Source of the DNA: SIG480 sp045537045 | GTDB lineage: Bacteria; Bacillota; Clostridia; Oscillospirales; JAAYXM01 | Length of the DNA stretch: 36,458 bases | Direction of reading: 5' to 3' | Assembly: GCA_045537045.1 (NCBI GenBank) | Contig: JAZSOS010000004.1 | Location: 1 to 36,458, forward strand | Part shown: positions 14,860-21,670 of the stretch, piece after piece | Layout of the letters: every line of letters begins with the position of its first letter | Numbering within the stretch: the stretch's first letter is position 1 | The notes under the pieces: generated by a model | What the model was told of the DNA's origin: nothing | What the model saw: only the letters and a program-made list of their open reading frames with translations | Databases searched by the model: none | Position numbers and translations under genes: made by a program

Positions 14860-16653
14860 TTGGCTGAGATAAAGGACAGAAAAGAAGTAAAAGAAGAATA
14901 TAAGTGGCGCCTTGAGGATGTTTTTTCTTCGGATGAGGAATGGGAAAAGGCTGCTGTTGAAGTTGTACGCCATGCGGAAAGTCTTGCGGGAATGAGCAGA
15001 AAGGTTGCAGACAGCGCAGAAAACCTTTTTGGTGTGCTGACAGAGCTTGACGAGATAGGAGAGAGCCTTCTCTCGGTTGTTGTATACGCATGCATGCGTC
15101 GTGATGAGGATAACGGCGTTTCTAAATACAGGGCGATGGCAGACCGCTGCGGAGACATAGAGAGCGAAGTGGCAAGCCTTCTGTCATTTGTAGAGCCTGA
15201 GCTTGTCGCGGCGGGGGAGAAAAAAATTGCGGGGTTTATGGTGCAAAAGCCGGAGCTTTCGGTGTACAGACACTTTTTTGATAATCTTTTCCGTGAAGCA
15301 GCGCATATTCTTGACGGAAAAAGCGAAAAAATTATTGCTATGAGTTCTCCTGTGGGAGAGACTGCGCACGATATCTTTTCGGCAATGAATAATGCTGATA
15401 TTAAATTCGGCGAGATTGAAGGAGAGGACGGAACGCCGTGTGAGCTTACGCACGGGCGGTATTCTCTTTTTATGGAGAGTGGGAACAGGCGGGTACGACA
15501 CGATGCATATGAGGCGATGTATAAGCAGTATAGAGGCTTTGAAAACGCGTTTGCCGCGATGTATGCGGGAAATGTGAAGGGAGACCTTTTTTATGCACGC
15601 ACGCGAGGATATAAGTCATCACTCCAAATGCACCTTTCCGACAGTGCGGTTCCGGAAGAAGTATACACAAGGCTTATAGATGACGTGAACAACGGACTCA
15701 CGGTGCTGGAGGATTATCTCACGCTGAGAAAGAAAGCTTTGGGGCTGGACGAACTTTGTATGTATGATTTGTATACTCCGATTGTACCGGAGGACAAATC
15801 CGACATCCCGTTTAAGGAAGCGTGCGAAATAGTTCTCGAAGCAGTAAAACCGCTTGGAGAACAGTATGTAGCAGATATGCGCTGTGCTTTTTCCGAGCGG
15901 TGGATAGATGTATATGAAAACCGAGGAAAAACCCCAGGGGCGTATTCGTGGGGAGACAATATACACCATCCGTATGTACTGCTTAATTATCAGGGAAGCC
16001 TTGAGGATGTTTTTACTCTCGCGCACGAAATGGGACACGCGATGCACTCGTATTATACGAACAAAACTCAGCCGTCTGTTTATCGTGATTATAAAATATT
16101 TGTTGCCGAGGTTGCAAGCACAGTAAACGAAAACCTTTTGCTTGAGTATCTTCTCCGCGATGCGACGGGGGAGCGCAGGGCGTATCTGTTGACTCGAAAG
16201 GCAGAAGCAATCCGCACCACGTTTTACCGCCAGACGATGTTTGCTGAGTTTGAGAAAGCGGCGCACGCAATGTATGCTGACGGGACAGCGCTTACGGCAG
16301 AGAGCTTGTGTAAGGTGTACGGCGAAATCAATAAAAAGTATTACGGCAATGTCGCGGTATGTGACAAGAATATTGCGTATGAGTGGGCGCGTATTCCGCA
16401 TTTTTACACAAGCTTTTATGTATATCAATATGCTACTGGCTTTGCCGCGGCGTCGAGGATAAAAGAGCTTGTAATGAATGATGTGATAGCTGCGGAAAAG
16501 TATATTGAATTTCTGCACGGAGGAAATTCCGATTATCCGCTGGAGCTTCTCAAAAAAGCGGGTGTTGACCTTACGTCAAGCGAGCCGGCAAAGAGTGTAA
16601 TTTCTGACCTTCGCGCGGCGGTAAGTGCGCTTTCCTCGCTTTTGGACAAATAG
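14860..16653 (+). CDS. pepF: Oligoendopeptidase F (peptidase family M3B)
   Basis: A 597-residue cytoplasmic zinc metallopeptidase that cleaves medium-length peptides. The zinc motif HEMGH lies at residues 389-393, followed about 25 residues later by a glutamate in FVAEVASTVNE, the third ligand of M3 enzymes. The C-terminal segment with the FYVYQYATGFAAA pattern is typical of PepF. Length matches the family. The start is a TTG (14860) with GGGAGG eight bases upstream, which is better placed than any ATG. Cotranscribed with the MATE gene; no functional link is obvious. Confidence 0.93.
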   Translation: MAEIKDRKEVKEEYKWRLEDVFSSDEEWEKAAVEVVRHAESLAGMSRKVADSAENLFGVLTELDEIGESLLSVVVYACMRRDEDNGVSKYRAMADRCGDIESEVASLLSFVEPELVAAGEKKIAGFMVQKPELSVYRHFFDNLFREAAHILDGKSEKIIAMSSPVGETAHDIFSAMNNADIKFGEIEGEDGTPCELTHGRYSLFMESGNRRVRHDAYEAMYKQYRGFENAFAAMYAGNVKGDLFYARTRGYKSSLQMHLSDSAVPEEVYTRLIDDVNNGLTVLEDYLTLRKKALGLDELCMYDLYTPIVPEDKSDIPFKEACEIVLEAVKPLGEQYVADMRCAFSERWIDVYENRGKTPGAYSWGDNIHHPYVLLNYQGSLEDVFTLAHEMGHAMHSYYTNKTQPSVYRDYKIFVAEVASTVNENLLLEYLLRDATGERRAYLLTRKAEAIRTTFYRQTMFAEFEKAAHAMYADGTALTAESLCKVYGEINKKYYGNVAVCDKNIAYEWARIPHFYTSFYVYQYATGFAAASRIKELVMNDVIAAEKYIEFLHGGNSDYPLELLKKAGVDLTSSEPAKSVISDLRAAVSALSSLLDK

Positions 16654-16721
16654 ATATCTCACCGACAAAACGTCTTTTGCGTAATATGTAGTAAAAGACA
16701 TGAGAAAGGCGGTGTGTTGCG

Positions 16722-16868
16722 ATGTGCCAGAGGAGCGGGAGTGTATGCGTGATATGCGCAATAGCGCTTGCAATGGGTATTCTCGCGGGTGTGGTATTTC
16801 CTTCGGGCTTTCTTGTGTTTGTGCTGTGCGTATTGCTTATCGCAATAGGTGTGCTTATGCTGTTATAA
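16722..16868 (+). CDS. 48-residue membrane protein upstream of spoVM
   Basis: Small ORF starting MCQRSGSVCV and continuing as about 40 nearly uninterrupted hydrophobic residues, with a PSG turn in the middle (residues 28-30) that suggests a two-helix hairpin. It contains three cysteines near the N-terminus. AAAGGCGG lies upstream of the ATG (16722-16724). It ends 15 bases before the SpoVM-like peptide and is probably cotranscribed with it, which suggests a role in spore envelope assembly. I do not recognise the family; function is unknown. Confidence 0.65.
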   Translation: MCQRSGSVCVICAIALAMGILAGVVFPSGFLVFVLCVLLIAIGVLMLL

Positions 16869-16883
16869 CGGAGGTGCAAATTT

Positions 16884-16955
16884 GTGAAGATAGTCGTTGT
16901 GAAGGCTCCAAAATCCCTTGCAGGAATACTTAAAAAAATGTTTGGAATAAAGTGA
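16884..16955 (+). CDS. spoVM: SpoVM-like sporulation peptide, 23 residues
   Basis: A GTG-started 23-codon ORF nine bases after a perfect GGAGG (16870-16874). The peptide starts MKIVVVKAPK and ends LKKMFGIK. This matches the plan of SpoVM: a short N-terminal segment, proline at position 9, then an amphipathic basic helix (B. subtilis MKFYTIKLP..., 26 residues). SpoVM sits on the positively curved outer forespore membrane and anchors SpoIVA to start coat assembly. The sequence is too short for routine gene calling. Its place after a small membrane protein gene and before a hairpin terminator supports a real two-gene unit. Confidence 0.85.
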   Translation: MKIVVVKAPKSLAGILKKMFGIK

Positions 16956-16969
16956 ATAAAACTGAAAGA

Positions 16970-16997
16970 CTGCCAAGAAGCCGAGGCTTCTTGGCAG
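16970..16997 (+). terminator. Terminator after spoVM
   Basis: CTGCCAAGAAGC/GCTTCTTGGCAG 12-bp stem with a four-base loop, followed by ATTGTTAATT. Confidence 0.75.
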
Positions 16998-17042
16998 ATT
17001 GTTAATTGAAGTTGCAAATTGCGGTAGAGAACACGTTTTTTG

Positions 17043-17071
17043 TTGACACTAAGCGGTTTACGATATATAAT
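17043..17071 (+). promoter_or_regulatory. Promoter of the AEC transporter
   Basis: Exact TTGACA (17043-17048) and exact TATAAT (17066-17071), 17-base spacer. Confidence 0.88.
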
Positions 17072-17101
17072 AGTAAGGCTACAAAAGGAAGGATGAAGAA
17101 T

Positions 17102-18016
17102 ATGCAGATAGTTAACATAACGCTTACGCAGCTTGCGAATATGTTTTTCTTTATGGCGATAGGCTATGTGTTTAGAAAAAAGAATATACTTGATATTTAC
17201 GCAGGAGGAACGGTTTCGCGTTTGCTTGTAAACGTTTTCCTGCCGGCGATGGTCGTCCGCTCGTTCTCGAGCAACTTCAAGCTTGATGTCATAAGCGATA
17301 AGCTGATGCTGTTGCTATTCAGTACGGCGGTGCTTATTATTACGTCAATTTTCGCGTTTTTCCTTGCGAGATTGTTTTCAAAGGATAAGGATACGCGGGG
17401 AATATACATATACAGCTTTGCAATACCTAACCTCGGATATATGGGATATCCCCTTGTTCAGGCGATTTTTGGAGAAACCGCGCTTCTTGACACGATGGTA
17501 TACTGTTTGCCATACAATATTTTTATTTATACTATAGGAATGAAGCTTCTTACCTCACAGAAAAACGCATCGGTGCTTGGAATGCTCAAAAATCCGTCTA
17601 TTATTGCGATATTTGTGGGGGCGTTCCTGGGGCTTTGCGATATAAAGCTGCCGGGAGTGGTGACAGGCATCCTCGATGCCGCGAACGCCTGCGTTTCTCC
17701 GTGCGCAATGATTCTTACGGGAACGGTATTTGCACGTATAAACATGAAAACTGTATTCACCGATTGGCGTTCATACGCCGCATCTGCAATACGTTTGGTT
17801 ATAATTCCGGTTGTTGCGCTCTTTGCTCTGCGTCTGCTTAAGGTGCCGGAAACATGGGTTCTTCCGTGCGTTGCAATTCTTGCGATGCCGCTTGGCGTAA
17901 ACAGCGTTGTTTTCCCTGAAGCCTACGGCGGAGATGCCGAATCCGGTGCAAAGGTGTGCTTTATGGCGGCAATTCTCGGCATTATCACGATTCCGTTTAT
18001 CTTTGCTCTGCTGTAA
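17102..18016 (+). CDS. AEC (auxin efflux carrier-like) family transporter
   Basis: About 304 residues, ten predicted helices in two five-helix halves, starting MQIVNITLTQLANMFFFMAI. Family marks include GYVFRKKNIL near residue 20, the NVFLPAMVVRSFS stretch, SFAIPNLGYMGYPL and the conserved proline-asparagine in the middle of each half; the end reads MPLGVNSVVFPEAYGG. Bacterial members export or import organic acids such as malate or malonate; the substrate here is unknown. The ATG at 17102 is chosen because AGGAAGG (17086-17092) is nine bases away; the in-frame ATG at 17093 directly touches that site. Frames extending upstream of the promoter are excluded. Confidence 0.87.
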   Translation: MQIVNITLTQLANMFFFMAIGYVFRKKNILDIYAGGTVSRLLVNVFLPAMVVRSFSSNFKLDVISDKLMLLLFSTAVLIITSIFAFFLARLFSKDKDTRGIYIYSFAIPNLGYMGYPLVQAIFGETALLDTMVYCLPYNIFIYTIGMKLLTSQKNASVLGMLKNPSIIAIFVGAFLGLCDIKLPGVVTGILDAANACVSPCAMILTGTVFARINMKTVFTDWRSYAASAIRLVIIPVVALFALRLLKVPETWVLPCVAILAMPLGVNSVVFPEAYGGDAESGAKVCFMAAILGIITIPFIFALL

Positions 18017-18051
18017 ATTTGGTTGTCCATAAAATTTTTACAATGTTTTGT

Positions 18052-18080
18052 TTGCAATTTAATAATATATTTGTTATAAT
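18052..18080 (+). promoter_or_regulatory. Promoter of the PrsA-like gene
   Basis: TTGCAA (18052-18057), 17-base spacer, TATAAT (18075-18080). Confidence 0.72.
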
Positions 18081-18128
18081 AAATTAAATGTTATTATAAA
18101 CAACATAGGAAAAAGAGGAGATAACAAA

Positions 18129-19307
18129 ATGAAAAAGACAAGAATTTTATCAGTCATCCTTGCGGCGGCAATGCTTTGCACGCTTCTTTCGGGATGTATG
18201 GGCGGCAAAACCGTCATGAAAATCGGCGGCAATGCAATTTCTGAGGAAATTTACAGTGCTGCTCTTTCGTATGCCGACAGCTTTTTCCAGCAGAATTATG
18301 GCTTCTCGATGAAAGATACACTCGATAATGAGCTTTCCGAGGGAACAACTGGAGCTGATATGCTCAAAGAACAGGCAGACGGTCTTGTGAAGGAGTTTGA
18401 ATCCGTTGTTCTTTACGCGAAAGATAAGGGAATTGAGCTTACAAAAGAAGAAAAAGCACAGATAAAAGAAGCAAAGGATGCTCAGATTGAGTCTGCCGGA
18501 GGAAGAAAGGCATTCCTTGACAGCATGGCAGAATCCGGCATGAACGAAGCTTTCTTTGATTACATCATGGAGCGTCAGCAGATTTATTCCAAGCTTTACA
18601 CGGAGCTCTTTACCGGCGAGGGTGAGTTTGCTCCCTCTGCGGACGAGGTTGTTAAATCCCTTGAGGGGTATGCCCGCGTAAAGCATCTTCTCATTCAGAC
18701 CAAGGAAGGCGATGCAGATTTCGCAGAGAAAAAAGCGACTGCAGCAAAGTTCCTTGCACGTGCAAAAGCAGGTGAGGATTTTGATGCACTTATCAAAGAG
18801 CTTGCAGATTCCGGCGACGGCGACCCGGGTATGAGCTCGTATGTAAACGGTTATGTAATTGATGCCAACGGCTATACTCCCGAGGGAAGCCAGATGGTAA
18901 CCGAGTTCACAACAGCTTCTCACGCTCTTGCTGAGAACGGCGTTTCTGAGCTTGTTCCGTCCGACTACGGTTTCCATATTATCAAGAGATATCCGTTTGG
19001 TGCAGAGTTCATCAAGGAAAACCTTGACGAATATTCCGGCAACGCAGGTATGAACTCTTTTGCAGAAGAGCTTACAAAGTTCATGGAAAACGTTGAGATT
19101 GAATATACAAAGGCATATGAAGAACTTGATATTCATAAGATTCTTGGAGTAGAAAAGACAAACGGTGTTGCCGCAGGTGATGCAGGTGAGCATTCCGAGG
19201 ATGACGGCCATGACCACGGCACAGAAGCTGAGAGCGAAGGCGAGGCTTCCGCTGAGGGCTCAACTGAAGGTGGCATTGAAACGGGAACTGCTGTTCCGGC
19301 TCAGTAA
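18129..19307 (+). CDS. PrsA/SurA-like peptidyl-prolyl isomerase lipoprotein
   Basis: A 392-residue exported foldase. A type II signal peptide ends in the lipobox LLSGC, with C23 as the lipidated residue. A SurA_N/chaperone-like region (about 35-180) is followed by a parvulin PPIC domain (about 185-305) with RVKHLLIQTK near 184 and the SDYGFHIIKRY end strand. It would fold secreted proteins on the outer face of the membrane. The last 45 residues are acidic, rich in Gly, Ala, Ser and Glu, with a short HSEDDGHDHG cluster that could bind metal; this tail is not part of the usual PrsA plan. Single gene with its own promoter and terminator. Confidence 0.88.
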   Translation: MKKTRILSVILAAAMLCTLLSGCMGGKTVMKIGGNAISEEIYSAALSYADSFFQQNYGFSMKDTLDNELSEGTTGADMLKEQADGLVKEFESVVLYAKDKGIELTKEEKAQIKEAKDAQIESAGGRKAFLDSMAESGMNEAFFDYIMERQQIYSKLYTELFTGEGEFAPSADEVVKSLEGYARVKHLLIQTKEGDADFAEKKATAAKFLARAKAGEDFDALIKELADSGDGDPGMSSYVNGYVIDANGYTPEGSQMVTEFTTASHALAENGVSELVPSDYGFHIIKRYPFGAEFIKENLDEYSGNAGMNSFAEELTKFMENVEIEYTKAYEELDIHKILGVEKTNGVAAGDAGEHSEDDGHDHGTEAESEGEASAEGSTEGGIETGTAVPAQ

Positions 19308-19322
19308 AATAAAAATATGAAA

Positions 19323-19349
19323 GAGCTGCGGCATATGCCGCAGCTCTTG
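19323..19349 (+). terminator. Terminator after the PrsA-like gene
   Basis: AGAGCTGCGGC/GCCGCAGCTCT 11-bp stem with an ATAT loop, then TTGTTAAT. Confidence 0.8.
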
Positions 19350-19377
19350 TTAATGTGAGGGGGGGATTGTGAAAAGC

Positions 19378-19617
19378 TTATTTTAGTAACTCTTCAAATG
19401 TTGTTTTAAAAACCTTTCTAAACGCACACAATTCAATATCAGTAACAAAACGCTTTCCACACTCTATGCGCTGGATGGCGTTTTTGTCGATATCGATCCC
19501 ATCAAGTTGCATTCTGTCGGCAAGCTCCCTCTGTGAAATTCCGAGATTGGCGCGAAGTTGCGATATATTTTTGCCACAAATATTGTTAAGCCCGTCTTTT
19601 GCTTTATTTATAAACAT
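19378..19617 (-). CDS. Small XRE-family HTH regulator
   Basis: 79 residues, essentially a lone helix-turn-helix domain. ISQLRANLGISQRELADRMQ (about 18-37) has the XRE helix 2-turn-helix 3 pattern, followed by IDKNAIQRIECGKRFVTD. GAGGTG precedes the ATG. It is transcribed away from a DUF1540-like gene, with a large perfect palindrome and TGACA/TGTCA repeats between them, so autoregulation and control of the neighbour are likely. Codons are AT-rich compared with the surrounding housekeeping genes, suggesting transfer. Confidence 0.85.
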   Translation of the reverse strand: MFINKAKDGLNNICGKNISQLRANLGISQRELADRMQLDGIDIDKNAIQRIECGKRFVTDIELCAFRKVFKTTFEELLK

Positions 19618-19630
19618 AAGATTTCACCTC

Positions 19631-19650
19631 TTGACATTTTGTGCTTGTCA
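19631..19650. promoter_or_regulatory. Possible XRE operator, TGACA inverted repeat
   Basis: TTGACATTTTGTGCTTGTCA contains inverted half-sites TGACA and TGTCA. The same half-sites recur at the centre of the palindrome (19686-19704). It overlaps the -35 of the plus-strand promoter and lies just upstream of the XRE start. Confidence 0.5.
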
Positions 19651-19673
19651 TTGAAGAAATTATATGTTATAAT
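19645..19673 (+). promoter_or_regulatory. Promoter of the DUF1540-like gene
   Basis: TTGTCA (19645-19650), 17-base spacer, TATAAT (19668-19673). The -10 is the first six bases of the palindrome. Confidence 0.65.
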
Positions 19674-19720
19674 CAATTTATATATGACATTCAGTAAATG
19701 TCATATATAAATTGATTATA
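19668..19720. repeat. Perfect 24-bp inverted repeat with 5-base loop
   Basis: Arms 19668-19691 and 19697-19720 are exact reverse complements (24 of 24), starting TATAATCAATTTA, with loop CAGTA. In the centre lies TGACATT...AATGTCA. It may be a protein-binding site, an mRNA 5' hairpin, or both; it ends directly at the GGAAGGG ribosome binding site of the next gene. Confidence 0.92.
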
Positions 19721-19735
19721 GGAAGGGATTATGTT

Positions 19736-19918
19736 ATGATAGTTTCATGCAGAAATGATATTTGCGTATATTGGAAAGATGATGAGTGTACGTTAGAAGC
19801 TATTGATATTAATGAAGCAGGTTTTTGCGATGATTACATTTCAGTGAATATACCTTCGGGAGAGTTGGAATATTACAGAAGAAAGCATCTTAATGATTTG
19901 AAAGGCAGACAGTATTAG
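19736..19918 (+). CDS. 60-residue cysteine-containing protein, DUF1540-like
   Basis: Starts MIVSCRNDICVYWKDDECTL; cysteines at 5, 10, 18 and 31, in the C-x4-C-x7-C-x12-C layout seen in small DUF1540-type proteins, which are thought to bind metal. The assignment is from spacing and not certain. The ATG at 19736 follows GGAAGGG at eight bases; an ATG at 19731 is out of frame. The gene has its own promoter and pairs divergently with the XRE regulator. Its AT-rich codon use matches that regulator and not gap or tkt. Confidence 0.6.
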   Translation: MIVSCRNDICVYWKDDECTLEAIDINEAGFCDDYISVNIPSGELEYYRRKHLNDLKGRQY

Positions 19919-19919
19919 G

Positions 19920-19949
19920 CCTGCAACTTTTCGTGTAGGTTTGTCTTTT
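19920..19949 (+). terminator. Weak terminator-like hairpin
   Basis: CCTGCA/TGTAGG 6-bp stem including a G-T pair, followed by TTTGTCTTTT, right after the DUF1540-like gene. Confidence 0.4.
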
Positions 19950-20005
19950 ATAGCTTTTATACAAAAAAATTCCCGAATTTTTGCTAATATTTTCACAAAA
20001 AGCAG

Positions 20006-20034
20006 TTGTAAATTTGATTAAAATCGTTTATAAT
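20006..20034 (+). promoter_or_regulatory. Promoter of gap
   Basis: TTGTAA (20006-20011), 17-base spacer, TATAAT (20029-20034); AT-rich sequence upstream. Confidence 0.75.
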
Positions 20035-20070
20035 GATAGCATACGAAAATTTTTTAGGAGGAATATCACC

Positions 20071-21081
20071 ATGAGTATCAAAATCGGTATCAACGGCTTT
20101 GGCCGTATCGGCCGTATGGTTTTCCGCGCAAGCGTGAACCATCCTGAAATTGAAGTTGTCGGCATCAACGACCTTTGCCCGGCAGACTACCTTGCATACA
20201 TGCTTAAGTATGACACAATGCACGGTCAGTTCGAGGGAACTGTTGAATCCACAGACAATTCCATCATTGTTAACGGCAAGGAAATTCCGATTTCCGCTGA
20301 GCGTGATCCGGCTGCTCTTCCGTGGGGCAAGCTCGGTGCTGAGTACGTTGTTGAGTCCACAGGTCTCTTCCTTACAAAGGAAAAGGCTGAAGGTCACCTT
20401 AAGGCAGGCGCTAAGAAGGTTGTTATGTCCGCTCCGTCCAAGGACGACACTCCGATGTTCGTTATGGGCGTTAACAACAAGGACTACACTTCTGACATGA
20501 ACTTTGTTTCCAATGCTTCCTGCACAACAAACTGCCTTGCTCCGATCGCTAAGGTTCTTAACGACAACTGGGGCATAACTGAGGGTCTTATGACCACTGT
20601 TCACTCTGCTACTGCTACACAGAAGACCGTTGACGGTCCGTCTCTTAAGGACTGGCGCGGTGGCCGTGCAGCAAGCGGCAACATCATTCCGTCTTCCACA
20701 GGTGCTGCAAAGGCTGTTGGTAAGGTTATTCCGGAACTCAACGGCAAGCTCACAGGTATGTCTATGCGCGTTCCGACTCTCGACGTTTCTGTTGTTGACC
20801 TTACAGTTAACCTTGCAAAGCCGGCAAAGTACGACGAGATCTGCGCAGCTATGAAGGCAGCTTCTGAGGGCGAGCTTAAGGGTATCCTCGGTTACACTGA
20901 AGAAGCAGTTGTTTCTTCAGACTTCCTCGGCGATACACGCACATCCATCTTCGATAAGGATGCAGGTATTGCTCTTACCGATACTTTCGTAAAGGTTGTT
21001 TCCTGGTACGACAACGAAATCGGTTACTCCAACAAGGTTCTTGAGCTCATCAAGCACATGTACTCTGTTGACCACAAGTAA
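20071..21081 (+). CDS. gap: Glyceraldehyde-3-phosphate dehydrogenase
   Basis: 336 residues, standard length. NAD-binding GINGFGRIGR at residues 6-15; D34 in VGIND favours NAD over NADP; the catalytic cysteine is C151 in SNASCTTNC; the end carries VSWYDNEIGYSNKV. Glycolytic enzyme converting glyceraldehyde-3-phosphate to 1,3-bisphosphoglycerate. Start after AGGAGG at nine bases. Strongly biased codon use (GTT, AAG, GCT, AAC) marks very high expression. Single gene: no pgk or tpi follows, which differs from the usual gap-pgk-tpi operon. Confidence 0.97.
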   Translation: MSIKIGINGFGRIGRMVFRASVNHPEIEVVGINDLCPADYLAYMLKYDTMHGQFEGTVESTDNSIIVNGKEIPISAERDPAALPWGKLGAEYVVESTGLFLTKEKAEGHLKAGAKKVVMSAPSKDDTPMFVMGVNNKDYTSDMNFVSNASCTTNCLAPIAKVLNDNWGITEGLMTTVHSATATQKTVDGPSLKDWRGGRAASGNIIPSSTGAAKAVGKVIPELNGKLTGMSMRVPTLDVSVVDLTVNLAKPAKYDEICAAMKAASEGELKGILGYTEEAVVSSDFLGDTRTSIFDKDAGIALTDTFVKVVSWYDNEIGYSNKVLELIKHMYSVDHK

Positions 21082-21100
21082 GATAAAACTTGTAAAGTAA

Positions 21101-21139
21101 TGCCGCCGCGCTGGATTTCCACTGCGGCGGTTTTCGTTT
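21101..21139 (+). terminator. Terminator after gap
   Basis: CCGCCGC/GCGGCGG stem followed by TTTTCGTTT. Confidence 0.85.
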
Positions 21140-21145
21140 GACAAA

Positions 21146-21181
21146 AATAAAGCAGAAGCCCTTGCGGGCATCTACTTTATT
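21146..21181 (-). terminator. Terminator of the tRNA-Pro transcript
   Basis: On the minus strand AATAAAG..GCCC pairs with GGGC..CTTTATT around a four-base loop, followed by TTTGTC, directly after the tRNA CCA end. Confidence 0.8.
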
Positions 21182-21257
21182 TGGTCGGAGTGACAGGGCT
21201 CGAACCTGCGGCCTGATGGTCCCAAACCACCCGCGCTACCAGCTGCGCCACACCCCG
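21182..21257 (-). tRNA. tRNA-Pro (anticodon TGG)
   Basis: 76 bases on the minus strand with encoded CCA. Acceptor CGGGGTG pairs with CACTCCG, D-arm GGCGCAGCTGGTAGCGC, anticodon loop TTTGGGA giving TGG, and T-arm containing GGTTCGAGCC. All arms close. It has its own promoter on the far side of a direct repeat that duplicates its 5' end. Confidence 0.96.
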
Positions 21258-21318
21258 ATAGAATATTAAGTTTTTTAGAGCAGCTGTCCGCTGCGCTCCC
21301 TGTTGCAACTATGGCTCT
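21239..21318. repeat. Direct repeat, copy 1 (includes the 5' end of tRNA-Pro)
   Basis: About 80 bases nearly identical to 21412-21490, differing by one T in a T run. It covers the first 19 bases of the tRNA gene, its immediate leader and a hairpin (AGAGC/GCTCT) upstream. Confidence 0.9.
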
Positions 21319-21411
21319 GTCTGCGTGAGCGGAGCACACTTGCCAATCGCCAAGTTGCTGCCACTCCTTATCCCTCGCTGTATCTGCCACCGGCAGCGCT
21401 CGGGAACGTCC

Positions 21412-21490
21412 CCAGCTGCGCCACACCCCGATAGAATATTAAGTTTTTAGAGCAGCTGTCCGCTGCGCTCCCTGTTGCAACTATGGCTCT
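21412..21490. repeat. Direct repeat, copy 2 (truncated tRNA-Pro 5' end)
   Basis: Matches copy 1 and ends after the first 19 bases of tRNA-Pro, with no remainder of a tRNA following. The 93 bases between the copies show no recognisable gene. Both copies lie within the transcript from the promoter at 21508-21536. Confidence 0.88.
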
Positions 21491-21507
21491 ACGCATGTGA
21501 CTAAATT

Positions 21508-21536
21508 ATTATAATACAATAATGCCTCAAAGTCAA
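21508..21536 (-). promoter_or_regulatory. Promoter of the tRNA-Pro transcript
   Basis: Minus strand TTGACT (21536-21531), 17-base spacer, TATAAT (21513-21508). The mature tRNA begins about 240 bases downstream, unusually far. Confidence 0.8.
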
Positions 21537-21607
21537 CCAGAAAATCGGCAAACCAACAACATTTTTTGTAATATTACATATAGGGCGATGTTTTAATAAA
21601 ATAATGC

Positions 21608-21636
21608 TTTACACCGCTTCATAATTATGATAAAAT
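21608..21636 (+). promoter_or_regulatory. Promoter of tkt
   Basis: TTTACA (21608-21613), 17-base spacer, TAAAAT (21631-21636). Confidence 0.65.
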
Positions 21637-21670
21637 GAATATAATTGAAATTTGTTTTGAGGTGAAATTC

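Noticed and set aside
18150..19217. Long antisense ORF (355 codons) opposite the PrsA-like gene
   Set aside because: It mirrors a clear coding gene, is rich in Cys and Phe without domain signal, and has no ribosome binding site. The same applies to the antisense frames opposite plsX (660-1718) and pepF (15619-16518).
21172..21426. 84-codon ORF over tRNA-Pro and the direct repeat
   Set aside because: It reads through a complete tRNA gene and its duplicated 5' end.
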